Source of the DNA: Pipra filicauda
Taxonomy: Eukaryota > Chordata > Aves > Passeriformes > Pipridae
Direction: 5' to 3'
DNA length: 64,000 bases
Assembly (NCBI RefSeq): GCF_003945595.2
Contig: NW_024104998.1
Coordinates: 1 to 64,000 of the forward strand
Under the pieces are notes generated by a model, which was not told the DNA's origin, searched no databases, and was given only the letters and a program-made list of their open reading frames with translations. A program made the translations under genes and the position numbers. This document shows positions 35,001-46,050 of the stretch, in pieces. How positions within the stretch are numbered: position 1 is the first letter of the stretch; each line of letters starts with the position of its first letter.

Positions 35001-38000
35001 GTTTCCAGCAAAGTACCAGAAGGACCTAGAAGAAGTTTAAAAAATTTTTACTGAAAAAACAGATTTCTTCATGCTTGGGGAAGAAGAGATTGGAAGATTG
35101 TGTTTGCATATGCAGGATTACAGTTGAATACAGAGCACTACTCATACTTTACAGGGTAAAAAAAAAAACCTGCAATGTACCTCAGTAATGTTCTTAAGCC
35201 CTGTTATGATACACAAGCATTACAAAAATAACACACTCCATTTTGTAGGTAAACTTCCTAGTTTACCTACGAAGGGGTCTATTATAGAAACACAGATACT
35301 CATTTCACTGAAAGCAAGGTAGATTCATGCGTTTACATTATTTAATCAAAAAAAAATATTAAGTACATAGTAAGTATATAGAAAGTGATATTAATGTCAA
35401 GAAGAGTAAGCTATAAATATCTGTAACCCTCAGGATTTTAGACAGTTGCAGATTTTATGCTATTGAGATCACAGCCATATCCTAATTCTAGGGAAGTTGT
35501 TGATAAAGTCCACATCCCTAACACTGTTGGATCACAGTTGGATCTGGTCTTTCACACTTCATATACTCCAGCTGAAATCAGATCATCTTCAAACCAATCT
35601 ATGGCTGCCTTTGCCTTCCTGACAAGTCAGTAGAATTACAATGTGAAAATATTCCAATACAGTAAAAAAGCATGATAGGTTTTTGCTTCTAACAAGGTTC
35701 ACACATATCCAAAAAGTAGGCTTTAGACAGCAAGTATCTTCTGACCCATAGAAACAGCCTTTTATAAGAAAACACGTTAAACATTGTACCTGTTAGCAAT
35801 GACATTTTATTCCATAACTGGCCTTTTCTTTCATGTCTTCTAGATACAACTGTGGTTAGTCCATCTGAATTCTTCATGAAAATTTATTCCAAGCATCACC
35901 CCAATCCTAGACAAGCCCTGCAGTACTTGATAGTCAAAAGAGTGCAGTTGTATTTCACAGCTTGCATTCTTTCCAAGAGAAAAGGAAGCTTTAAAATACA
36001 GCTCACTGTCTTAGTAACGCAAGTCATACCTAGTCAACAGCAAGGCCTGTAGAAGCACCAGATACTTCTCAGTACAGAATATAAGTGAGCTTGAGTGGGT
36101 CTGGCAGAGAAATTTACAACCTGAAGAACAGCATGTCCAGAACTTCAAGTCCCAGTCAAAATATTTCAGATCTGCTGAACTGGAAATAAACTTAGAAATG
36201 CAACACCTCAGCCTTTCATAGCAGAGCAAAGTCAGTTATTGAAACATTTATTAGAGTGATTACACAATAAATGACTCAAGCATAACTCTGCTTGTTGAGG
36301 TTGTTTATGATGAAATTTTACAAATGGAACTGGTTTCACGGCAGAAAAAGTCTTATAGTCAGATTACACTGGTTAAAATAGAATCTGTACCTTTTGAGAT
36401 TATTTTAAAGTTAAAGCCACCCTTTAAACGAACAGAACAAGGAAACGCTATGATATTGAAGATAAACCACTAGCAAGACTGACATCTGGGGCAACCCTGT
36501 ACCAGGAGTGCACGTACCATAACAGGAAACAGACACTACACCTTAAGTTTCCTGCCAGAAGAAAATACAGCATAAATGCTGCACAATTATATCCTTAAAA
36601 TATCATGCCAGTACTTTGCAAACCTTTGAGAGATTTCAGTTTTTCCAGCTGCCCAAGAAATTAATTGGAAAATATTATTTGGCAACTGGAAACTTCACAT
36701 CTTCTTTAGGAATGGGTTTACTCTTACCTTTTCTCCATTCTTTAACTCCTGCAACGCTGCTAAGCTAACACCTGTACCCTAGCTTACATGGTCTCTCCAA
36801 GTGGATTCACTAGTACAAAAGAACTGTTACTTCAATTGATTTAGAGGAAGAGATAGGTATGAATTGTTTTTACTTGCAGTTTTAATAATCAATGTAATTC
36901 TCTACTGCAAAACAGTTGTTAGAGCACAATAGTCAATGGTAGCATAAACTTATTTTTATTTTTTTACTGAGCTCATCACATGCTCACTCTGAGCATCTTC
37001 ACACCTTCTACAGCTCATATGAAAGATTATCTGTAAGCACAGGCATTGGATATAAAATAATGGAAGACAAAAAATAACACACTCACCAGGTAGGAGTATC
37101 TCAAACTGCAGAAAAGAGCCATTAGACTGGTGCTCCTTGCTTGGCTTCTTGAGATTTTGTGTGGTAAGATCTGGACCTAACAAGGTTTGGGGCAAAGCAA
37201 AGTAATATATTATTCTATGTAAGTAATCACACAGCAGCATGTCAATAAGGTAGTGCAACCATTACTTATAGCAATCTTAGGGGGGGAAATAATAACCTTG
37301 TCAAATGCTGACTATTACAGAGATCCTATTATATACCTTGTGAGTTAACAGTCAGAATCTTAAAGCAGCAGTGTTGTGGGGTTGCTGTTACAGCAATTAT
37401 GCTATGCTAGAAGATGGTTTGCAGCTTTATTTAATGCTCTAATTGTGAATGTCAATACTCTAGAAACGTCATTACTGTTCCACAGCCTGATTCAAGAAGT
37501 CACTTATATATTACAGGTGGATCCTAGAACCATACAGGACTACATCCATGTTTAAATAGTTCCTGAAAAAGCAGTAAGCTTTAGAAAAATAAAGAAACAG
37601 AGGGACAGAACACTGCCATTCCCAAAGCCACTACAATTTTATCATACAGCCAGAAAGTCTAGGCAAGAACACCACTAGAATATGTGATCCACTAGAACAT
37701 AGAGATCCTCACTGCTCCACAAAACTTCTATTGTCCTATCCAGGAAATGCACTTCCACACAAGAAGAATATCAATATCAACCATCATGTGCCAGATTAAA
37801 AAATACTCCTTTTGTGAGGAAAAACTACACTTAAAAGGTTTACTATGTTCTGCAAAATCCCTTTTCAGAAGGACTATGGATCACATACTCTGCAGAGAGT
37901 ATGCGATCCTTTATAAAGCCCTACAAAGCTTAGCTTGATACAGCAACTGTAAGCACAAACAGTCTGTTCCCATCACTTGTTCACATGCTCAGTGTATTTC

Positions 38001-41000
38001 AAGAACAGAAAAAAGCAAATTAATAAACTACAGCTCTAAGAGTTGTAGACCAACTACAATAATCTTCTTTTAATTTAGTGATGACACAAGGGAAACAGAT
38101 CCCCACACCTACCCCTACTAGACACACTAAATGTTTTAAGCCACATCTTACATGCTGGAAAATAATTTCTCAGATATTTCATAATGCATTGCAGAAATAC
38201 ATGAATAGTAATTACTGCCTAATCATACAGCATTGTAAGAGAAAATTATTCTAGATTTTGTAGAAGGAAAGGGGCTTCATAATCTCTCCTGTCCATGGAT
38301 AGAAAAGATGTCTACTCATAACTGAGAAAATAAGAGGAATTGGACTGCAGCTTAGTCTTCTTGCTGAGAGAAGCACTGGGTGGCAGAGTTGATCACTGTG
38401 CAGTAGAAATAGTACCTCTGAAAGCCTAGATCTCGGCGTAATTACTCCTTCTCCTTTCCTGAATAAAACAATGAACTTTCACGTAAAGTTCTTAAACATG
38501 TGCCTCTCAGCTCAACACTGAAGGCAGTTCCCGCTAGTAGTTTGCATCTAAAGGCATAAACAGAGGTACCACATGCCTTTCAAGTTGTTGGCCAGTTTCA
38601 GAAGGCATCATGTCAGCTCATAGCACAAGGAACGCTCTACAATAGGCAATCAACCTTTTGCCTGGCTTGTTCCACCTGTGCTTTCATATCTTCCATCAAG
38701 GTTCAACCAGTTTAAGGAAAAAAAAAGCTATAAAATACTAAGGTGGTTGGTATGGACGAACAGGGCATGTTGTTGAGAGCAGACTGTTGTGAACCTCAAC
38801 TGGCAGCCCAAAATGACTTTTTAATCAAAGGAAAGCTGTCCCTAGCACTAGTCACTAAGTCCTGTTGCTCTAGACAAGAACACAAGCAAACCTTGGTCTC
38901 TGCCCAATGGAGAAACAAACTAGTACAGTGTTTACCCACGAATTAACATGTAAAGGCTAAAAGAGTTCTGGCAAACCTTAGCCTGTCTGTGTGCCCAAAC
39001 ACTCTGACAACATGCCAAGGCTGTCATGGATTACCTGAGTTTCTGTCAGTCTACTACACGCATCACCTGGTTTGTTATTAAAATCCCTCATGATGACATA
39101 TTCAGAAGGCACCACTGCCAGTTCATATGGTAGCTGTTACCCATCCACAAAAAAACAGACAACCTTTAAAATGTCTTGCACTCCAATAGGATTTTCATAC
39201 TGACCTTTCATCCTTAATTCACATATCAAATGAAAATAGCCAGGTGAGGTCATATTATATGAAATGCTTCTGTATCTTAGCTCCTATGTCTATTTGTGTT
39301 TATGTATGTAGAAAGTTACTGAATCTATTAGCTATTGCACTCGTAGATATCACAAAGCTAAAAAGCTCTGAAGATGAACAGCAGATAAATAGCATTATCT
39401 CCAACAAAAAAACCCTGCGGAGGGAGCAACTTGTCATAACTTGATTGAGTTCATGTGCAAATATCACTTGCCATTTTTGATTTGCACTAATCAACATGAG
39501 CTTTGGTACACTGCTGAAATCCTCCTTCTCTGATCTTTACGGAGAAATAAGAGGCAGAATCAACAATCATTTGTTTCTTCTCCTGCCTGGAACTTATTCT
39601 CTGCTCCCTGTCAAAACCACAGTTAAGGCCCAGCAAATAAAAGCAGAAGGGACAATAGATGTTTTTGACACAGCTGTAATTAATAAAATAGATGGATGAA
39701 GGCAGCAGGCACAGTGATGCAAGGGCATTATTGCACCTTTCACTAATACAAGAGCATAAGGAGCCCTCACATGAAAAATTATCAGGTCTAAGTGGTAGAA
39801 CACTCCTGCAATGGTACTACTTCAGGCATTGTCCAACCTCCAGGGTCACTGCCTGCTTTAATGGCATATATGCATAAGGGCAACAGGTCACACAACTAGC
39901 AGCTGGATAGCTTTCTCCAGTACTACAGATGCTTATAACACTTAATCTCTTGAAGCAATGGCTTTAAAAGGCCTAGATGGTATATCTACTCTTGTTTCTT
40001 CTGAAAAGTGACAATTTTTTATTTTAAAAGACTTGAGTATGAAACATGCTACATAATAAATACGTATCACTAGGGAAAAGTACTATAAGTTTAAATAGAA
40101 ATAAAACAATTACCAGATGATTCATTAAGTCCAACTTGCATCTTAGTCAAGGAGTTCGCCTGAGACTGACTGGCATCTTGTGTTGTCATAACTGGATCTA
40201 AAAAAAAGTTTAAAGAAATTTAATTTGAGTTAGAAGCTAGTTCATGAGAAGGATTCAAGCAGAAGCTCCTCACCTCAGCATTCCTTCTCCATTTCTTCCC
40301 AAGTTCTGAGCATACACATAGAAAAACGCACAAGGACTGTTTTTCAGTAGTTCTTTAGCTCACTTTAGCAAGAAAATATTGAAGAACAGAGGTAATATCA
40401 ATTTGATCTCTAAGTTCTGTATACAGCTCTTTTCCTGTAGTTAGTCTACAGTCAAGCAAAGCCATTCTTCAGAATATTACAGTAGCCTTTATAAACTGTA
40501 CTCCTGAATTTTTCCTGGGCTTAGACAACCACTGACTCTAGCTGACTACTTTTAACATGGATTAGCAGAATTGCTAATAGAATAAGGACTTCATTACAAC
40601 CTTAAAAGTCTAGCGTGATCCAATGAACAAACCTTATTTCCTCCTATTAGCACCTTGGTAAGCAAAACAAAAGACACCTGTGTCAAACACAAACTTCAAC
40701 ATATAATACTAATGATGATTTCCATTTTCCTTAACACCACTACAAATCTGATCCTCCATCTATAACAGCCAGGTAAGACTCTAGGATTTTGCTTTATGCT
40801 CTTGACTGGAGAAAGAACAGCAGGGGAAGAAGATGACTTCCTTACTTTAAGTCTTTGTTTCACACTTCTACTAAGAATTCAAGGTGTGTAGATGTTTTAG
40901 AAGAACAGAAATGTTTGGTCCTTCCTTTCTGTTTCCACATTTGGGTGGCAGAGCTAGTTAGCACAAAATGAACACTATCTTCACATGCTAAGGTATTGCA

Positions 41001-44000
41001 GGACATATTCTACCACCACAGCACTCAGAGTAAGGGATTCTGCCTGTAGGCACAAAGGGCAAAAAGAGCACGTCTTAGAGCTGCAGTTAAAGTCTTGGGG
41101 GCATGGGGGTGATAAGCTCTTTTAGATATCCAAGACAGCAACAAACACACATAGATGAAAAGTGAAACATCATACTCTTAAGTTCATTCAAACTTTTGAG
41201 AACTGCACGCTTTCAGCAAAGGTGAAGTCAGCACTCTGCCATTTCCTACAAATGAATGACACTACTAACTCTCCTACCCCATTTCAGCACTACAGGCACA
41301 GACAACCCACAGACGCTCCCACTGGCACTTTCAGCACACAGTTACTCAAGACTACATCAGTCAAGCCTGGCTTGCACCATCTGCTCTCTCAGTCCGCGCA
41401 TCCTACTTCAACCAGTTTGGATCAAGAGTAAAACAAAGTAATCAAAGGATATGATCTAAAAAATTAAGCGTTACGGGTTCTCAACATCAATTTGTTTAAT
41501 TTGCATAATTTTTAATAGTAGTCCACTGGTCTCACAGCTAACTCTTCCCTACCAGTCCCTCCCCTAAGAAAATAATTTAAGAAATCTGCTCTGAACATCT
41601 GCTGGCTTATGACCCAGCCAGTAAGTCTTACTCTCTGCTTTACAGAGGTGCTGAGAGCAGGAAGAGCTATTATTTTTCTGATATTCATAGTTAAGTTTGA
41701 AGAAAGCTCCATGGATTTTTATACCTGAAGCATCTTGAGGCATTCTAAGTATGTCGTGGATCACCTGCACAGTAATTAAAATCCCCAAAGATTATAAATT
41801 TAGAAGGCGCAAATGCCAAGATGTACACCAGCTCTATTATGTCTCTGCAATGAAGGCAGATCATCTGCAACATGGTCTGCATATTAACATTATTCTCATC
41901 TTGGCTTTCCTCCTTCATTCATGTATTAAGTGCAACCAGTCAAGTAGTGCTATTTCTTGTCACCACTGCTCTCACGTCTTCAGTCTTATCTGTTCATATG
42001 TCAAACGACACAGAACAGAGGTAACATTGCACCGCTCTTCTCCTCTCATATACACCTGCTGAATAGCATCAGAGATCAAGGTTAGGCACCACTGCAAGAT
42101 TAGTGTCATCCAGCCAGGCAATGATGTAAGCAAGTCAAGTAACTTCTCAAACTATTGAGTCATAGCTGCATGCCTTAGCTTTTAACTGACTTGCATTAGA
42201 TTTAATCGATAGTGTGGTAGCTTGTAGAGCTCTTGTTCCAAGAGTATGATGTCATTAATTTATTTTTCCACCTTATGTCTGCTTCATACTGCAGCCAATA
42301 TTCGGGGGATAAACTGTGGATGTACCATGCTCATCATCATCATCAGAGCAATGTCAGACTTAAAAATCTATTTGCTCTCTTTCAGCCAGAAGGGTGCTGA
42401 ACAAGGAAAGGCTGAAATACGATTTAGTTTAATTTAACATCATTAAGGTTTGTTATCAATCATATACTCTGTGTAAGTACACAAGCATTCAGTAGCACCC
42501 CAAACCACTCACCAGAACCTCCTAATACCCCTGAGACACCAGAAAACCAACATGAAGGACTTCCAAATGCCCTGATAAACACCCTTCCCTCAGGGCAAAC
42601 CAGAAAAATTCAACCTGTAAACAAAGTCCGTAAGAAGTGAGATTTGTTCTCATTGTCCTTGGTTTCTTCAGGAGCAGAAGCTGAGAGATGAGATGTGGTG
42701 GGATTGCTTTTCCTAAATCAGTCAACCACATAAGGCAACCACAATGGTAACCAAACAAAGAAGCAAGTTCTGAACAATTGTGCTATGATGTGTTAAAAAT
42801 TACCCGTAGGTCAACACAGAATAAAAGCAATGGCTTAAATTTTTCCAAAACAATTATCTAAGTTAAACAACTATACATCTATAAAAACATTTAATGCAAG
42901 TCTAAAAAAAACAGCCTTACTCTCTATGGATAAGAGGAACTAAACCTGCTACCTTAATTCTAATAAAACCAGACCCGATATCCATCACCTTGGGAAGATG
43001 GTAGATTTGTGGAAATTTTGGAAACAAAAATAGGGCTTTGTTGTTTAATTTGTTTGTTTTGTTTTTTTTTTTCATAAGAGCACATCATTTCACCAATAGT
43101 TTTAAATATAAACTTGGAATTGCTTCAGCTACTATCAGGTTACACTTTTTGGCAGCAACAGACATCAGAAAAAACCACCTCATGGCAAGTTAGCCACATG
43201 GTGACTTACATGTTCCTATAAATACCAGGCAATTTACAGTCACAAAACTTATCAATGAAGTAAGCTGTCAGAAAGGCCTTCAAGTTTTGCACGTGTACAG
43301 AAACACACGTACATATTTCACAGACTGTTTAAGACCTACAAAGCAGATTTTCCCCTGCACATATAAATACGTACTTTAAACAAGCCTTAAGAACTGCAAA
43401 GTATGTTTCCTTTCACATTATGTGAGACCACTACAAAGTTTATGAAAGCTACCATCACACGGGAAACAGTACTTCTCCTCTCAGTATTAAGGAGGCAGGC
43501 ACAAACATATAACTATTTATATATCACACACTGAAGATGTAGCTGAACTACTGATGGTTAATTCAAGTCACAGCCACGGTGTTCACACACACATCATGAC
43601 AGAACTCCCGGCCTTGGCAAGACCTGTTCTAGAAAGCTCATCTTGCACAGCAAACATCAGTTATTTGGAAGTTCCTCCTGATATCATTCCATTCTACTCT
43701 GCAGTGGCTCCCAAAGCAGGGATTAACAGTAGAAATCCACTGATTTAAGAAATAAACTCGTATTTCCTGAGAATTGCCTGGCCCCATGCTAAACTGCTGA
43801 AAACCGCTACAAGAAGAACAGAGCCCGGAAGGCTCAAGCCCCTCATCCTTCATGGATTTTAAATGCCACTTTTAAAACCTCAGCGTTAAATCCCAAGGAG
43901 CATTCCTCCCAAACTGCTAGGCATACTGATATTTTAGCACTGTAATCTACCAGTTCGTTCTTTTTTGTTTTTTTGTTTTTTTTTTTTCCCAAGATTTAAA

Positions 44001-44551
44001 TGTTTTTCTCAGTAAGGATAGGGCAGCAATAAAACACTATGCCTCAGTCTCCCAGTGAGCTAGTAAACCCTCCCGTTTCTGACAAGAGATAGTAGTGAGG
44101 CTACAGGACCGCACAAAGCAGACGGGCCGCCGCCAGCCACCCCCGATGCCGGGGGACAGCGGGGAGGGGATTGATTCCCCGCTGCCCTAAAACAGCCCCG
44201 AGCGCTGAGGGAGGCAGGGGGGCCGGGGAGGGTCGGGGCCGCTGAGGAGAAGAAACGGCTCAGCCATTTCCACAGGCACGGCCGAACAGCAGCCGCCCGG
44301 CTGGGCCAGCGCCGCGCTCCCCCGGGAGCCGGAGGGATGCTGCCGGCCAGGGAGGACCTTTGCTCCCGGGCGGTGTCCCGGCCCCCTCGCACCAGCCTGC
44401 CCGACACTAAGGGCGGAGGGGACCCGGCCCGCGGCACAAGGGAGCTTTTACCTTTACCTGCGGGGCTCCCGCCCGAGAAACTGATGCAGAGCAGCAATAG
44501 CAGCGGCGGCAGCAGCCGCCCCAGGCACCTCCCGGCGAAGGTGGCAGGCAT
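26033..44551 (-). CDS. EMB: Embigin (whole gene, nine coding exons)
   Basis: Embigin is a glycosylated single-pass membrane protein of the basigin/neuroplastin Ig family; in mammals it acts in cell adhesion and as an ancillary subunit that brings monocarboxylate transporters to the plasma membrane. Spliced from 44551-44458, 40197-40114, 37176-37087, 35025-34854, 33691-33603, 30121-29997, 29050-28768, 27964-27934 and 26075-26033, it encodes 336 residues (human: 327). Signal peptide about 1-28; linker to about 90; Ig domain 1 with Cys112, Trp127 and Cys161; Ig domain 2 with Cys199, Trp210 and Cys257; membrane helix about 281-303 with Glu290 inside it, a hallmark of this family; basic tail 305-336. 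Seven N-glycosylation sequons: Asn56, 78, 99, 104, 131, 222 and 238. No stop or frameshift. Strongest evidence is the C-terminal Ig domain and helix ('VLSIMAPLKPF', 'IVAEVI'). Confidence 0.95.
26076..27933 (-). other. EMB intron 8
   Basis: AT-rich. It includes a purine-rich patch near 27140-27230 and A-rich runs near 27700. No other gene recognised. Confidence 0.7.
27934..27964 (-). CDS. EMB: EMB exon 8 (31-base cytoplasmic microexon)
   Basis: Only 31 bases, phase 1 to phase 2, acceptor 'ttctgctgaag' after a T-rich tract, donor GTAAGT. It encodes 'GGKACDQTEKL', which lines up with the acidic/polar tail of mammalian embigin just before its conserved Leu-Lys-Ser. The length is not a multiple of three, so skipping changes the frame of exon 9. 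Confidence 0.8.
27965..28767 (-). other. EMB intron 7
   Basis: AT-rich, with an AT-rich impure repeat near 28180-28300. No gene or named element. Confidence 0.7.
28768..29050 (-). CDS. EMB: EMB exon 7 (Ig domain 2 end, membrane helix)
   Basis: 283 bases, phase 0 to phase 1, acceptor 'ttttattttcag', donor GTAAGT. It encodes the rest of Ig domain 2 ('EDAGVYWCEA', Cys257; sequons Asn222 and Asn238), the juxtamembrane 'APLKPF', the membrane helix with its buried Glu, and the basic stop-transfer 'SKRKGK'. This is the most diagnostic exon of the gene. Confidence 0.97.
29051..29996 (-). other. EMB intron 6
   Basis: Under 1 kb. Nothing recognised inside. Confidence 0.75.
29997..30121 (-). CDS. EMB: EMB exon 6 (Ig domain 2, first half)
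   Basis: 125 bases, phase 1 to phase 0, donor GTAAGG. It contains the first Cys of Ig domain 2 ('AVMVCKSD') and the 'WTWYMM' Trp motif that follows it in embigin-type proteins. Confidence 0.95.
30122..33602 (-). other. EMB intron 5
   Basis: About 3.5 kb, AT-rich, no recognised repeat or gene. The open frames within it have no domain or splice support. Confidence 0.7.
33603..33691 (-). CDS. EMB: EMB exon 5 (Ig domain 1, second half)
   Basis: 89 bases, phase 2 to phase 1, acceptor after a long pyrimidine tract ('tttcttttttaag'), donor GTAATT. It encodes the second half of Ig domain 1, with the 'MGSYSCIL' Tyr-x-Cys signature (Cys161). Confidence 0.93.
33692..34853 (-). other. EMB intron 4
   Basis: Short AT-rich intron with a T-rich run near 34668. 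Nothing else recognised. Confidence 0.7.
34854..35025 (-). CDS. EMB: EMB exon 4 (Ig domain 1, first half)
   Basis: 172 bases, phase 1 to phase 2, donor GTAAGT. It carries the first Cys of Ig domain 1 ('VELSCKLDP'), the conserved Trp in 'QVTWKRG' and sequons Asn99, Asn104 and Asn131. The split of the domain between this exon and the next is usual for the family. Confidence 0.93.
35026..37086 (-). other. EMB intron 3
   Basis: AT-rich intron without recognised repeats or genes. The short open frames at 35689-36229 are unsupported. Confidence 0.7.
37087..37176 (-). CDS. EMB: EMB exon 3 (linker)
   Basis: 90 bases, phase 1 to phase 1, acceptor 'ccttgttag', donor GTGAGT. It encodes a Lys/Gln-rich linker with sequon Asn78 and a short hydrophobic end. 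The start 'GPDLTTQ' resembles the start of exon 2 ('DPVMTTQ'), so the two exons may come from a duplication. Confidence 0.82.
37177..40113 (-). other. EMB intron 2
   Basis: AT-rich with no gene. It contains a second LINE-like endonuclease remnant (39010-39140). Confidence 0.75.
39010..39140 (-). mobile_element. Old LINE-like endonuclease remnant, copy 2
   Basis: The minus strand reads 'ELAVVPSEYVIMRDFNNKPG' and then 'RLTETQVIHDSLGML' in one open frame. It pairs with 41723-41860 (shared PS..-.I-.DFN and VIHD words, same orientation, separated by about 2.7 kb). Family not determined. Confidence 0.4.
40114..40197 (-). CDS. EMB: EMB exon 2 (linker)
   Basis: 84 bases, phase 1 to phase 1, acceptor 'ttttttag', donor GTAATT. 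It encodes a polar Ser/Gln/Thr-rich linker with one sequon (Asn56). It is less conserved than the Ig domains and is assigned because phase and splice sites fit on both sides. A related short linker exon follows. Confidence 0.8.
40198..44457 (-). other. EMB intron 1
   Basis: No other gene inside. It holds a LINE-like coding remnant at 41723-41860, T-rich runs (about 43055-43075 and 43965-43990) and otherwise AT-rich sequence. Confidence 0.75.
41723..41860 (-). mobile_element. Old LINE-like endonuclease remnant, copy 1
   Basis: The minus strand reads 'PSKFIIFGDFN' and, after a small deletion, 'VIHDILRMPQ'. It resembles 39010-39140 ('PSEYVIMRDFN' and 'VIHDSLGML'). GDFN is the motif of LINE apurinic-type endonucleases. 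Too short and decayed to name the family; it is not obviously CR1. Alternatively both may be copies of some other old repeat. Confidence 0.35.
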
Positions 44552-45130
44552 GGTGCCCCCGCCGCGCTTCCCCGGCTCGGCCGGGCTCGGCCCCGCACCC
44601 CTGGGCTGTGCCGGCTCAGGAAGCCTCGAGCGCACCGGAGCGGCTCTGCCGCAGAGCCGGCTGGTACCGCAGCGACAGGGGGCAAAAACTGAAGCAAAAC
44701 GGCCCCAGATCCACCTGTGCAAGAAAAACGACAGGCAAAAGAAACGGCCGGCCAGCACCGGTTACACAGCCGACCCCCCGAGCAAAAGGACCTGCCCCGC
44801 GCTGCGCTCGCCGCCCTTTATGTGGCGGAGGAAGGGCGGGGGCGCGCACCGGTGCCTAATTGGAGCGGGGCCCTGCGCCTGAGCCTCCTGGGAGACCCCC
44901 CGGGGTCAGCGGGAGGCTTACAGGGCAGGTAGGGCGGCTGGGGCAGGTCTTATTTTTGTCCCCAAGGGCCGCGGCTGCGGGACCACCGTGAGTGGAGCGG
45001 TGCTCGGGGGCAGCCGGCGCTGGCACGGCTTGGCCGGAGAAGGTTGCCTGGGGCAGAGCCAGCTTGTCCCTCCCTTTGGCTGGTGATCTTCTGGACAGCC
45101 CCGCTTCGAGGGTCAGTGGCTCCAGGGCAG
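44090..45130. promoter_or_regulatory. EMB: CpG island with EMB promoter and first exon
   Basis: A sharp switch from AT-rich DNA to about 1 kb of G+C-rich sequence dense in CpG, around and upstream of the EMB start codon. It holds several GC-box-like words (for example 'gggcgggggcg' near 44836 and 'agggcggctggggc' near 44931) and no convincing TATA box, as expected of a housekeeping-type promoter. Transcription of EMB goes leftward from about 44.6-44.9 kb. The island extends right past the start, so a divergent transcript is possible but not shown. The many open frames here are GC-composition artefacts. Confidence 0.88.
44458..44551 (-). CDS. EMB: EMB exon 1 (coding part)
   Basis: It begins at ATG 44551-44549, in a 'caccATGcc' Kozak-like setting on the minus strand. 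It encodes a Leu-rich signal peptide ('LLPPLLLLLCIS') and ends in phase 1 at donor GTAAAG (44457-44452). The 5' UTR lies to the right in the CpG island. The same frame is open upstream to beyond 44700, but no better start is seen and this ATG fits the signal peptide. Confidence 0.88.
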
Positions 45131-45973
45131 CTGAATTACACTGTATGGGAGTTGTGGCTTTTTCACATCTGTCTTTCTGAATCCCTCAGCTTGTAGAACA
45201 GTGCCCAGGGAGCCGCATTTCTAGCAAAAGCTCCTGAGGTCTTTGATTATGGCTTGGTGGAATTGCTTACTCTCTTTTATTCTGTATTTATATGTAGTTA
45301 CATGGTAAACCCACTCAGATATGTGTATACATGCATTTCTGATTGTTCCTTGGTTAATAACTGAATTCTGATTGTGCAATGTGAAATCTGGTAAAGTGGC
45401 ATTCTCCAAAAGAGAAATTTTGGGATAATTACTGCTTCTTCCTTCTTGTCAAGAATAGGGTTACTTCAGTAATGCAAAGGTTGAACCGTGTAGAAGCTTT
45501 ATATCAATGATGCAAAAAGGTCACTGCAAATAAGCCTTTACATCATCTTAGCTCTGATGTTGGCAGAGCTATAGGAGTTTATGTAGAACAAATGCCCCAT
45601 GCGTTGATTTTCCAGGATTGTACATGCTCATGCTGCGTTCCATGTTCTTCAATACCAGTACAATGTCTTTCAGAATAAAAGTTTATACAACTAACAGCAA
45701 AAGACTAGGAACAGGATTGCTTTGGTAAGCCATTGCTGTATGTTACAGGAGGACTCAAGATGCCATGTGCTGTAAGGAGAGATTGAACCCCCAGCATTTT
45801 GTTAATCTTCCAGCCTGCTAAAATTGCACAGAACAATAGGATTCAGAGAAAGAATCCAATTCAGATAATTTTTTTAGGAATGGTAGATATCTTCAGCTTT
45901 TAATGGGAAAAAAGGTGGCTGGCACTTGAAAGCTGTTTTATTTGAACCAGTTAGGTCTGAAGAGATTTATCTC

Positions 45974-46050
45974 AGGGAGGGGGAAGAAGAGGGGAAGGGA
46001 AGGGGAGGGGGAGGGGAGAGAGAGGAGGAGGGAGGGAGAGGGAGAGGAGA
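45974..46050 (+). repeat. G/A-rich purine tract with many G runs
   Basis: An almost pure purine stretch on the plus strand, with at least ten runs of three or more G separated by A or GA. It could form a G-quadruplex or triplex; this is a prediction from composition. Confidence 0.9.

Noticed and set aside
41722..41762. Candidate extra EMB exon (acceptor 'ttactgtgcag', donor GTATAA)
   Set aside because: Joined to exon 1 in phase 1 it reaches a TAG after six codons. A later acceptor would leave the wrong phase for exon 2. The piece also matches 39010-39140, so it is a repeat remnant.
44060..44882. Long open frames on both strands in the CpG island (up to 232 codons)
   Set aside because: High G+C content lowers stop frequency. 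Only the short piece that forms EMB exon 1 has a splice donor and signal peptide in the right frame.
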